DNA of 59,954 nucleotides. It comes from Chara braunii (taxonomy: Eukaryota > Streptophyta > Charophyceae > Charales > Characeae). Below the pieces are notes generated by a model that saw nothing but the letters and a program-made list of their open reading frames with translations, made no database searches and was not told where the DNA came from. Below are positions 11,600 through 21,959 of the stretch, piece by piece. The translations under genes were made by a program, and so were the position numbers. The stretch is from assembly GCA_003427395.1 (NCBI GenBank), contig BFEA01000780.1, forward strand, positions 152,732 to 212,685, written 5' to 3'. Within the stretch, counting starts at the first letter, position 1. Every line of letters begins with the position of its first letter.

Positions 11600-11900
11600 T
11601 TTGCGATGATTTAAATGGGGCTGGAGATGAGGTCCTCTTGACTGATCCGGTCGCTTTGCTCGTTTGCCTAAAACATTGAAATGGGGATGGAGATAAGGTC
11701 TCCGTCACTGATCCGGTTTCTTTGCTCGTTTGCCTAAGATATTGAAATGGAGCTGGAGAGGAGGTCCTCCTGACTGATACGATCGCTTTGCTCGTTTGCC
11801 TAAGACATTGAAATGGGGCTGGAGATGAGGTCCTCCTGACTGATTCGGTCAATTTGCTCGTTTGGCTAAGACATTGAAATGGGGCTGGAGATGACGTTGT
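11600..11900 (+). repeat. 66 bp tandem repeat array, about 5 copies
   Basis: ATGGGGCTGGAGATGAGGTC starts at 11615, 11681, 11747, 11813 and 11879, an exact 66 bp step, with the internal block TTTGCTCGTTTGCCTAAG. Because 66 is a multiple of three, the minus strand stays open and reads as a 22-residue protein repeat (SPAPFQCLRQTSK...). The same unit recurs three times at 40250-40480. Confidence 0.9.
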
Positions 11901-11989
11901 CACGAGCGGCGGTCCCATACCGAGACATAAAGTAATTCTTGTGCCGGACCTCGCGGTCGCATTACGTAGGAGTCTCAAGTCATCCTTAG

Positions 11990-12330
11990 CGAAATACCAC
12001 TCTGACCATGCGCGTGTGCTATACCTCTCACGAATCCCTACGATAGGTCCGAGATTCCGCGAGGTACAACTCACCTCCACCTGCAGGAGCTGTCATCATC
12101 CCTTAGGTGGGCGTATCCCTGCTTAGCTACTGACCCACGTGCGAAGACTTTTACTTGCAATTGCAGAGGTAAGTCAGCCGAGGGCGTTTTCTCGATCGCC
12201 GTAGCATAGGCATACGCACGGTAAAACGCCTTAAGACTGACCCGTGTATCGTGCATCGAAGAGCTAACTTCCTCGGACCGATTATTTGATCAGGTTGGCT
12301 TTTCCGGCCAGTTCCCCACGCTTAGCTACC
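11990..12330 (+). repeat. Dispersed repeat family A, copy 3
   Basis: Contains ATACCTCTCACGAATCCCTA near 12020, GAGGTACAACTCACCT near 12061, CATCCCTTAGGTGGGCGTAT near 12095, CAGCCGAGGGCGTTTTCT near 12176 and GTAGCATAGGC near 12202. These are in the same order as in copies 1 and 2 and closest to copy 2. Confidence 0.7.
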
Positions 12331-13500
12331 CACGAATAACTAATCTACGTTCCGCATTGATCATATGCGGATTTGTGAAAGTCTAATGTCAAAAATCAAA
12401 CCCTTTTTGTAACCTCCCACTTTCTCAAGATCCCCATGGAACCTAGACAATAACTTGTCTAACCTTGGGTCAAAATATGACCTTGTTCACATATATATAT
12501 ATAAGTACATACGTAAAATGGAAAGCGAATGAGTGATGGACCTCACTTTCACAATTGTGGTGCACCCCGTCCAAATATCCTAGACGACCATCGAAGTTCA
12601 GATGACAATTCACGGCCCAACACCTGTGTCAATACAAGAAAAGCCACATGCATGCATACAAATGCAGACACAAAATGCAATACAAGTGTCAACCTTTAAC
12701 CCAATCATAACAAGTCCTTCACTCCCCAAAACTTTGAACAACAGTCCTTCCTGTTCTTGACTCTTTTTGCCCAGCCCCCTCACCATTTCAAATACCTTCG
12801 AGAGTGATCATGACCATTCAGGCTTAGACACAGGGGATAATTTGTCTGTTTCTTTCCAAGCTTTGTCTTAGGTGTGGGTATCGAGCCACGTAGAAGTTGA
12901 GTCGGAGTCCTACCGACCTGTTATCTACTGATAACAAAATTGCAGTTTCTTACGAATTCCTTCTGTAAGTCTCTCCAAGAATGACGGGAACCTGTAGGCA
13001 CAACACAGTCCAAAAAAAACTTGACCTCCCATTCTTATGTCGGGCTCTAGAAGATTCCCCCCTTTGACTTTGTGACCTAGATTGATGCTCATCGGTGACC
13101 TCTGTCTGACCTTAGCCAATCGCAAGGTTGTTTGCCTTATGGTTCAGATATCGAACAATAGTTCAATCCTCCTTTATTCGGAGCAGTAATCCTAGGTAAC
13201 CTTTGTTTATTTCCTTTCTACTTTTTTGTGACCATTTACCCAATGTCTTACTTCTTGACTCTCTCTGCTTGACATGCACAAGCAACATGATCAATCCATC
13301 TTGGAACAGAAACATATGATAGGAATCATTCAGAGGTTCCAATATAGCAGGGTAGGTTTTCACGGGCTATATTCCTACTATCCTCACGTCAATAGAATCA
13401 GAAAGTGATTTGTCAGTACTCGATCGCTCTCTTTTCAAACTCTCACTGTCTTTTATCCATCGAGAAGATTAATAACATTATAGTAGACTACTCGGGATCT
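12330..13500. other. No gene recognised
   Basis: A short (TA)n run lies at 12491-12502. Minus-strand frames of 66 codons each (13125-12925, 13363-13163) are unremarkable. Nothing else stands out. Confidence 0.35.
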
Positions 13501-13910
13501 ACTAATCTCTACTGGTCGTTTACTTGTGATAGGGCAGTCCTCAGGGGTCTTGCTCCTCCTTTCGCTGACTCGTATTGGATCAAGGTCGGCCGGTGACAAG
13601 GCAGGCTTCATGGAGCCCTTGCTTCTCTTACTACCACCTTTCTTATCCATGTGGCTGAGCGACAGGGCAGGCCTCACGGAGCCTAGCTCCTCTTATTGCT
13701 AACTCACATTTAAAGCACAACTGGCGGGTAATAATGCAGGTTTTTCGGATCCTCGCTTCTCTTACTACCACTTCCCCTTTATCCGTGCCACTACTGCAAT
13801 AGGGCAAGCCTTTCGGGGCTTCACTCCTCCTATCGCTGACTTGCGTTGAAGCACAGTTGGCGGGTAATAAGGTAGGCTTCACGGAGCCTTGCTCCTCCTG
13901 TTACCCTCGC
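13500..13910 (+). repeat. Degenerate about 67 bp tandem repeat, about 6 copies
   Basis: The block GGGCAGGC(T/C)TCACGGAGCC and its variants begin near 13535, 13602, 13668, 13737, 13805 and 13873 (steps 66-69 bp). Each is followed by TTGCTCCTCCTATCGCTGAC or a TTACTACCACC alternative. Two sub-variants appear to alternate. A further weak copy (CAAGACTTCACGGAGTC) is near 14267. Minus frames read through as short repeated peptides and are not a supported gene. Confidence 0.75.
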
Positions 13911-14610
13911 AAGTCTTTCAAGACGACTTGGTTGTCCAAGAAGTTGATGCCTCTTATTCTCAGGATCATTCAAAAGTCTTTAAGTTATGTGAGTAGGTCA
14001 TACGAGACCTGTGCCTTACGATTGAGGCAACCTACAACAAGGTTGTTCAATCGGGAACTCCCTCCTCACTGCGTACCTTAAAGACCTTCCGCCTGATATC
14101 TGGCCTGTGTTAGTTTGGGTTTGCGAAGATGCACCCGTATGACGAAGGTTAGTCAATGTTGTTCACCTTTACAATAACTTGATCAATAGAATACACAATC
14201 CTTCAACCCATCCAAACTCATTGCGAACCTTGCTTCATCCAAGTCAGGTGGTCTATTAAGCAAGGCAAGACTTCACGGAGTCAATTCGCTTGCTGCGGTA
14301 TTTCCATAAATAAACACTCACACAACGAAACAGTTCTCACGGAAACTTTTTGTTCTCGCTGTGCCTTCCGGCAACAATTAGTCATACGCAATCTATATCC
14401 AAATCTCATCTACACAGTCAGTTTTCTTTATGCCAATGGTTTTCTTTTTACTCCAACATTGAGGTCTCTCATACAGACAATCTCACTCTCTCTTTATCTT
14501 GGGTTTGGTCCTGAAGATATTCCTGACACAATAGTACTCATTGCACTAAACACAGACAATCACCTGACGATTATAGGTTTTAAAGGTTTTATGGGTTAGG
14601 CTAGAGTGTG
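13910..14610. other. No gene recognised
   Basis: Only a stray relic of the 67 bp unit near 14267. No other structure seen. Confidence 0.35.
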
Positions 14611-14614
14611 CGTA

Positions 14615-14690
14615 CCATATTGTTCCCTGCCTCCGGAGTTCCGCCTGAACTCCGGCAGAGTTCCCACAATCGCCCTGTATATTGGTTATG
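14615..14690 (-). repeat. Dispersed repeat family X, partial copy 2
   Basis: GTTCCCTGCCTCCGGAGTTC followed by a TGAACTCCGGCAGAGTTCC block matches 41711-41760 in the same orientation, and is the reverse complement of the end of the copy at 11205-11470. Confidence 0.6.
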
Positions 14691-14904
14691 TCTAGTTTAT
14701 GCTCCACATTCACCTCGTCCTCAAGTTAGCAAAACCAAGATTACATCATCAGATATCTATGGTTGAAAAGATGGGTATTCGAGAGGATCAAACAAAAGAT
14801 AGAGATGGAGAAGGATGGAGGAGGTAGGCATCATGATAGTGTTTCTCTCCATTTCCAGTTCCCCATACTTTCCCTTCATCTCTGACCTCATATGATGCCC
14901 AATG

Positions 14905-15035
14905 ATAGCAATAGTAAATTATTAATAAAATAACAATAATAAGCAAAATAATAATAACAAGAGTAACAATACGGATAATAAGGTAATAATAATAATAATA
15001 ATGGTAATAATAATAATATTAATGATAAAACGGAT
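14905..15035. repeat. Imperfect AAT/AATAA-rich tract
   Basis: A/T trinucleotide-rich stretch (TAATAATAATAATAATGG and similar) that generates spurious Tyr/Leu-rich frames on the minus strand. Confidence 0.8.
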
Positions 15036-15184
15036 TTACCCAAGCATGTGACTTTGCAGTTTTCTGGCTCGCTCCCCAGGTCTGAGTGTAGCGCAGTTTG
15101 ACTTGTGTGAGCCTGATTTTGATCGTGTCCTCGACCAGACTCCAATATATCCATATTTATTTGCATGCATGCCATGTCGAAGAA

Positions 15185-15200
15185 AGGTAAGTCTGATTGC

Positions 15201-15260
<60 letters not shown>

Positions 15261-15300
15261 CATCATCATCATATAATAATAATAATAGTAGTAGTAATAA
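15185..15300 (+). repeat. (AAT)n tail preceded by TCTGATTGCAA
   Basis: Pure (AAT)20 at 15201-15260 followed by a short (CAT)n and further AAT units. The immediate left flank (AAAGGTAAGTCTGATTGCAA) resembles the flank of the (AAT)n tract at 17800. That suggests homologous retroelement 3' ends rather than independent microsatellites. Confidence 0.7.
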
Positions 15301-15539
15301 CTTTAATAATAGTAGTAATATACGAAAGGCGGGTGACGGAAAAATAACAGATTCCAAAATTTCGCAAGTCCCACTAAGGTTCAGTAGTTCATCGTTGTCC
15401 AGAAAGCAAGATTGCACTGTCTTTTCATCAATGGTGATGAACCAGACTATCTGTGAAGACCAACTTTCGTCATCACCAGCATAAGTATCCAAAGTTCATC
15501 CTCCTGCTCGGTGCCTAGCTTACTATTACGCAGCTTCCG

Positions 15540-16040
15540 CCATCCTACGAATTGACAATGCCTCCATTGGTGTCAACAATAAGACCAACGTATATGATGA
15601 TATCGACCCATGTAGATCATTGCTAATATCATGTATGAACCCTTACATATTTTTCCCCATCTCTCTCTATCTCTCCTTATTTCTTTCTTCCTTGAACAAC
15701 CGGGAGATAACAATATTTAGGCTGCACAATCTTATTGAAAGTCAAATCATGTAACAGTATCCCGAAAGCAGCATTGTACCAATGTAACACCAACGGAGGC
15801 TCATAATGTTGAAACCAATTTCAACGAGAACCTGTTCTCGCTAACACCAATTCATACATGTCCAGGTTTTTTTCCTACTTGGTGTTTCGCCGCCCCACTT
15901 ACCCCTTACACACCTACCTTTGGTCTACTAATTGATAATGTACTGTTAACGTCAACAACCTACAAAGTATTCGAAGATGTCGCTCAAAGCAGATTATTGT
16001 CAATTCTAGGTACGGACCCTCACTTCCTCATCTCCATCGC
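15540..16040 (+). repeat. Diverged dispersed repeat, two adjacent copies
   Basis: Segments near 15550-15660 and 15930-16040 share an AATTGA(C/T)AATG...GT(C)AACAA...GAAGATGTCG...-type order followed by CTCTCTAT or CTTTCTC pyrimidines. A related copy lies at 18150-18270 (GTTAACGTCAACAAC...GAAGAT...CACCAGGCATGTCTCTCGTA) and one at 16790-16850 (CACCAGGCACGTATCTCGTT). All appear old. Confidence 0.4.
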
Positions 16041-17370
16041 TTTCTCTTTGTGTGTCACTGTGAACTGTGTGAGTCACAGCATCTATGTGTGTCACAGTGC
16101 ACTGTATGTCTCTATTGTGTGCACATTACTAGGTGTTTCTGTGTTTGTGCATTAGTCACAGTGTATGTGTGTTTTTTATGTTTGTGTGATGTCACGTTAT
16201 CTGTGTGTTTGTCACCGTTTGTTTCATTGTGCGTGTGTTTGTGACACCGTGTATCCGTATGGTTGTGTTACTGTCACTGTTCTACTGTGTGTGTGTGTTA
16301 ATGTATTGGTATGCGCGTGTGAACAAGTTGCTGGTGAATACAGTTGATCGAGATAAGTTGCGCTCGTGGCTTCGTTATCTCAGAGCTTTGCGTGCGTGCA
16401 CGAGCGTCAACGTCATCATCATTCGTTTTGTATGCTTGCTGGAGGATGAAGAAGACAAGCTTTAATAATAACAATAATAATAATAATAATTGCAAGGAAT
16501 ATGAGTATGAACGGTATTTCAGAAAACCTAGTTGCAAAATCACACAAATGTCTGAGGAGACGTATATAAGCGGAAAGCACAATAGCACCAAGAATTCATC
16601 CAAATAGAGCAATATAATGGAGTAATGGGCCAATGTTCAAGCCCATAGGCCATACCAACACAATATCCTAAGTCGCTCCTCTTTGTCTGACGTACATCAT
16701 CATAACTTATTCTACCCTACTATCCTGCCTACACTTGTGTTCATGTAATCAGGCTTGCTTCAATTCTCGAAACCAAATGTACATGAGGTCAACACCTCAA
16801 CCGACCTCTCGCCATGCACCAGGCACGTATCTCGTTACCGTCTTTTCTCTTTATATTTCTTTTTTTATCGTTATCTCAGTGTGTATGTCTCTCTCTCCGT
16901 GGGTGTCACAGTGCGCCTCAGTGCGTGTTATTGTGTAACACTGTGTTTCACTGTGTACGCGTCGCTGTGTGACTGTGTGTGAGTGACTGTGTGTTACTTC
17001 GTCTGCGTATGTTCCCGTCCCTATGTATGCTTGTGTGCCACTGTGTTTGTGTCACTGTGAATGTCACCGTGCCCTCGTCATTGTGAATGTCACAATGTTC
17101 GTGCATCTGTTATTGTCACAACGTGTTTTACTATGCCTGTTTGTTTCCCTATCTGCTTGTTTGTTTCCTTGTCTTCCTCCATTTTCTTTGTGTTTTTCCG
17201 TCTTTCTGTCTCTTTCTGTCCGTTTTTCTCTCCCCCTTTTTCACTTTCAGTGCATCTGTTCGTTTACTTGCGTTGTCCTGTTTGACACTGTGTCTGGTTA
17301 TTTTGTCTGATGGCCTGCATTTTGTCTGTTTGTCTGTCGGACTGTCATTTCTGGTTGTTTGTCGAGCTTT
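16040..17370 (+). repeat. TG-rich cryptic repeat (GTGTCACTGTG-like words)
   Basis: Two TG-rich blocks (16040-16340 and 16860-17120) consist of interspersed TGTGTGTC, CACAGTG and TGTGTTTGTG words, and the second decays into T/C-rich DNA to about 17370. Cys/Val/Ser-rich plus frames (60-101 codons) follow from this composition and are not genes. An (AAT)n-like tract lies at 16463-16490. Confidence 0.6.
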
Positions 17371-17580
17371 GAACCGTAGGTCTGTCGTGTAGGGGTGTAG
17401 CCTGGGGTCATAACTGTAGGATTTTCTTGAAGGGTCGTATCTGCTGCAATCCTGAAAGATCAAGGTCGTGGTTGCTATAGTGTCGAAGGGTCAAGTCCCC
17501 AGACCTCTGGAAGGTCCGTAAGTGGCCCTTTAAACAGACTAGAGGCAAGTGGGCAAGTGGTGAGGCCCACCCATGCTGAG

Positions 17581-17670
17581 TCAGCGGTACCCAGTCCGAG
17601 TCTCACTTAGTCCAGTCAGCGGTACCCAGTCCGAGTCTTACTTAGTCCATTCAGCGGTACCACGTGGGAC
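17581..17670 (+). repeat. 35 bp tandem repeat, about 2.5 copies
   Basis: TCAGCGGTACCCAGTCCGAG starts at 17581 and 17616, and a truncated copy starts at 17651: exact 35 bp steps. Confidence 0.9.
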
Positions 17671-17786
17671 TGTGCACTCAGGGCCCGGTGGAAATGAGAA
17701 AAACCCGAACAGAAGTGTAAACCAGGAAACATCACCCAATTTGGTGTGCCATCTGCTGACATGCAGGTGAAGTGAGAAAGAAAGCG

Positions 17787-17798
17787 AATCTGATTGCA

Positions 17799-17863
<65 letters not shown>

Positions 17864-17880
17864 TAATAATAATAATAGCA
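17787..17880 (+). repeat. (AAT)n tail preceded by ATCTGATTGCAAAT
   Basis: About 25 AAT units (17800-17876) immediately after ATCTGATTGCAAAT. Left-flank similarity to the tract at 15185 suggests a shared retroelement 3' end. The poly-Tyr and poly-Leu minus frames are artefacts. Confidence 0.75.
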
Positions 17881-18288
17881 ACGATGTATCATATTTGCAA
17901 TGAACTAACTGATAGCGAACATCAAAACTAATTAGCATTACACACATGAGACCAAATAGTCGTGACCTCGAACAAGGAGCAGTATTGCAACACGAGTTCC
18001 ACCAAATAAGAGCACAGGAAAAACTCATAAGTGACAATGTTGGTCGAGCCTTATCATCATCAACCAAAGTACCAATGCCGAACTCATATCTAGCGCTCAA
18101 CGCCCAGGTTACGAATGGCAGATCCTATCTAGCCGACCTACAATGTCGCGGTTAACGTCAACAACTTGCCGAAGTACAAGAAGATTTCGGCCAATGTCGT
18201 TCGCCTCACTCACCAGGCATGTCTCTCGTACCACTCATCACCCTCGATCCCCCCCCACAGATGCCATGTATACCCAAGTCGTTTTGAT

Positions 18289-18348
18289 GATATATATATA
18301 TATATATATATATTGTTTGTGACGATATCTATATCTATATCTATATCT

Positions 18349-18400
<52 letters not shown>
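18289..18400. repeat. Compound microsatellite (TA)n(CTATAT)n(CT)n(TA)n
   Basis: TA run, a TATCTA hexamer run, a CT run, then a TA run, ending exactly where a duplicated 48 bp block begins. The Ile/Tyr/Ser-rich frame is an artefact. Confidence 0.95.
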
Positions 18401-18402
<2 letters not shown>

Positions 18403-18655
18403 TCAAATAGAACTGCCCGGTAAACCGTAGGCAGAGAGGGAGAAGAGGNGAAAGTTATTCAATAAACCGCTATTGATGATTTGATTGTGTGAAATCCAAA
18501 TGAAAATGAAAGTTATTCAATAAACCGCTATTGATGATTTGATTGTGTGAAATCCAAATGAAAATGAAAGTTATTCAATAAACCGCTATTGATGATTTGA
18601 TTTATATCGTCAAATAGAACTGCCCGGTAAACCGTAGGCAGAGAGGGAGAAGAGG
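18401..18655 (+). repeat. 48 bp flanking duplicate around a 58 bp tandem repeat, with an n
   Basis: The 48 bp block starting CGTCAAATAGAACTGCCCGG is identical at 18401-18448 and 18608-18655. Between them are a single n (18449) and about 2.6 copies of a perfect 58 bp unit starting GAAAGTTATTCAATAAACCG at 18450, 18508 and 18566. This looks like an imperfect contig join more than biology. Confidence 0.8.
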
Positions 18656-18714
18656 ACAACAAACGAGGGGCTGTGACAAACTGTTTCGTCGGAGTTTCAC
18701 CGACTCATCAGGAG

Positions 18715-18719
18715 GCTGA

Positions 18720-18755
<36 letters not shown>
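18715..18755. repeat. (TA)n microsatellite
   Basis: About 17 TA units, followed by short CACA words at 18780-18800. Confidence 0.9.
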
Positions 18756-18758
<3 letters not shown>

Positions 18759-18799
18759 CTAACACACGCAGTCGTTTCCACACACACACATAAACACAC

Positions 18800-21550
18800 A
18801 TGCACATGCATACAAATGATTGTCACAGTGTGTATTTCCACGTTCTAGCGGTAGATATATTCGGTTTAGACCATCTTGTCCCCGAAAGTACCAAGGAGCA
18901 AGCCGTGGAGTTGGAGACTTACCTATCTCTCTCTCTTCGCCGTTGTCGACAGCTCAACGCAATCCGTCAAGATGTGCAATATACTGAGACCACAGCATGG
19001 GGACACGACAAGCGCAGACACTCATTCAATAAGTTGGGCGGATGGTGAGTCCGCCTCTCGTCGTAGCAGGCACTGACAGGTCGGCTCAGTAAGCTGCCTT
19101 CTTTCTCCTTTCTCTTCCCCTTCTCTCCTTCCTCTTCTCCTCCTTCCTTTTCTTCTCCTTCTTCTTCTTTAGCCACCTATCCTTTTCTCTTCTCCTTCAC
19201 TAGAATGCACTATCTTTCCTTTATGTGATCCTTCTTTCCCTCTATCTACTTTCCTAGTTGGTTACCAGCAGGGTCGTTTTGCGCTATCGGAAGGTAAGAT
19301 CACGATTCAGAAAGCGATTCATAGTCAACGATATCTACTACAAACGGAGGAAGTTCGCGATCTTGAAAATGACCACGGATGGCAGGGAAGCCACATACAA
19401 CCATACTAACCAAAATAATAATAATAATAAAAATAAAATAATAGTAACAACAATAATAACAATAATAAAAAAAATAACAATAATAACAATAATAATAATA
19501 ATAATAATATTAGTAGTTAATAAATGAACGTATATTAGCTATGTTTTCTGTCCACTATAGTCATGATGAGGGGCGTGCGCTCTACTCCTATGAACTGGGC
19601 GCCCGACCTGCAGTGGTGATGATCTGCGGCGACCAGGCAAGTCTCATTCTCTCTCTCTCACATATACCCGCTCATAATCAAACAAGAATGACAATGCATA
19701 TATCCATATTTCTAGCCACAGATTCATTTGATTTTTCTCATCCTACCGATGGAAGTATCACGAGACCATCCGCAAAATTTGGGATTTACCTGTTCGCTCT
19801 TTCTCTCGTTCTGTCGTCGTAGTCGTCACCGTCGACTGCCGGACGTTCCCCGCAACATAGGTAAGTGCTTGACCATTTCCTCCTCCATCTCCTTCCTCTC
19901 CTTCTCCTTCTTCGTCTTTTTCTTCTACACGTCCCCTTTCTCCTTGACTCGGGGAACTTCTCAAACGGAACGCGCCGTTGTGAGTGCGGATACGAAAGCA
20001 ACACCACAACAATCCGCAACCGTTCTCCCTAAACCTACGGGATGAGGGTGCCAGAGCTGAGGTCCGTGACGGGCACCTCCGTTTCTATGGCCTGCAAGCG
20101 ATCACCAACCGGATCGTTGTCAGCGATCCTGCGCCAATCATCCCGAAGGATGAGTGACGACGAGCGCAATGATCCACGACCCAACACCACGGCATAGGAC
20201 AACCTTGACAACCGTGTCTGCCGATGAGTAAGCTGTCATGAAGGCCGACGGAGGTCCGAATGACGCCGCAAAATGTTCTTTCGATCACCAGAAAACGACT
20301 CGCACGTCCCTTACGAACGGAAAACCTCCCCTGACGTGAGCAGGAAGCCTCTACTACTTATTTTTCTTTTTCTTCCTCCTCTCTATTCTCCTTTCTTCTG
20401 TGCCACTTCCTTTTCCTCGCCTCGGTCCTCCCGTGCTCCCCAGTTCTTTACCGCTTTCTGCCTCTGCCTCCCACGCTCCTCCTTATCTCTCGCAGTATCA
20501 TTGGTTTTCACGACGTGCCACCGTAGCGCTGAGAGACCTTAATCCTACCTCTGTAACCTTGGTCGGATTCATGATCATGATGAATTATTTGAATGGATCA
20601 ACCTTGTTTTCGGAGGCGGATTCGTTTAAGTGAATAAAGGCAGCTATGGAAAAAAGAAGAAAACAAAATAAAACTAAAAAGAAGGTGAATCTAACTACCT
20701 AAAGAAGACGAAAAATAAAAATAAAAAAATAAAGAAGAAAAGAATCTAGTTACTGACCACCCCGTTGTGCCAACTGTCACAACGGGCTCTGACTGTAGGA
20801 TCCTCTCGTTTTCGAGGTCGAGGGTTCAAGCCCTCGTCGACCCAGCACGAGCTAAATGTTACAAAGCTCCTTCATAAAAGGAGCTAGCTCAGGGTCGGGC
20901 GGAAATGTTACTTGCACCCTTCGCTTGACAATCTCGTGCTTAAACCTACTGAGCTGGCCCCTTCTTCCGGTAGAAGGGGAGCAGTGAATTACATGTAGAG
21001 TATTGGGGCTCATCCCACCTAGTGGTCCGAATTCGACTCTAAGTCTGTGTGCGCACCCACTTGTCGGTTCCGAGAGTGTATATGATCCACAAGGGCACTT
21101 GGTCGGTTGGAAAGCCCGAAGGGCCGGTACTTTCCTGCAGCCGTGACACTGACGGCTGTGGTGAAAATCTTAAGTGGTGGTGAAAAGGGTCCCTCCACTC
21201 TGGACGAGCAATCAGAAAGTATTCAAGTAGTAGATAGGTCGGTATCACAACAAGTAGAGGTAGTTGTGCCATTCAAGCCCATGACGGAATGAATTGTCGT
21301 GTTATCCGTACGCTGCTGGCTTCATGTCTATGATCCAGGGCAAGTCAAATGGGTAATTCGACCGTGTGGATGGATTTTTAACCTTTCTCTTGTGCGAATT
21401 CTTACAGCTCGGATGACTCTCCGTCCTTCGTGGTAGGATACTTTCGATTACTAATTCGTGCTACGTATACGTCTCGGATTTGTTGGTCAGGGACCCTGTC
21501 AAGGTGCCGCGTTAGGATAGCGTTTTCAGTACTATAGTTCGCACCGGTCC
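18800..21550. other. Intergenic: CT-rich tracts, (AAT)n, possible tRNA-like promoter words
   Basis: No gene supported. Polypyrimidine runs lie at 19090-19175, 19880-19945 and 20345-20420, and an interrupted (AAT/AAC)n tract at 19410-19507. 20760-21040 contains GGGTTCAAGCCC inside a strong stem (GAGGTCGAGGGTTC / CCCTCGTCGACC) and a second GGTCCGAATTCGACTC word. These resemble Pol III B boxes, but no complete tRNA cloverleaf can be folded by eye. Short plus-strand frames (77-105 codons) look compositional. Confidence 0.4.
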
Positions 21551-21554
21551 TTGT

Positions 21555-21590
21555 TATAAATGGTGTTTTCGTTAAAAGTGAAATTGTTTT
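21555..21590 (+). repeat. Left terminal inverted repeat of the 18.6 kb element
   Basis: This segment, centred on GGTGTTTTCGTTAAAA, matches the reverse complement of 40132-40167 with only two transitions and one single-base indel over about 36 bases. It lies about 370 bp beyond the end of the protease-encoding exon. Similarity outside this core fades, and no target-site duplication could be assigned. Confidence 0.8.
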
Positions 21591-21959
21591 CATGTTCATT
21601 TTTTATTTTAATTGTAAAATGACACAAAAAACTGAGGGAAAAATAAGCAAACAACGAGAAAACAATGGTTATACATGAAAGTTGTTGAAGCAAATTAAAC
21701 ACAAATTTTCACCTCGAATGTTCACACGTACACAAGCTGCAAACATGTCACTCAAGGATTGACAATCCACTCTGTAAACATGTCACTCAGTAAAACACGC
21801 CAACCTCATCAACAACTGATAAAAAGTCTAGGAAATGTCATCATACAACATATTTTCAAAAGTGCCTACTATACACATTTTCACCCCGAATGTTCACACT
21901 AAGTAAACATGTCTACCTCATTTTTTCAAACCTAGAACCTGAAATTCTCATTGACTTTC

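Noticed and set aside
20760-21040. Possible tRNA gene or SINE with GGTTCAAGCC B box
   Set aside because: A strong T-arm-like stem is present, but acceptor, D and anticodon arms could not be matched. Kept only as a remark; tRNAscan-SE or a SINE search would decide.
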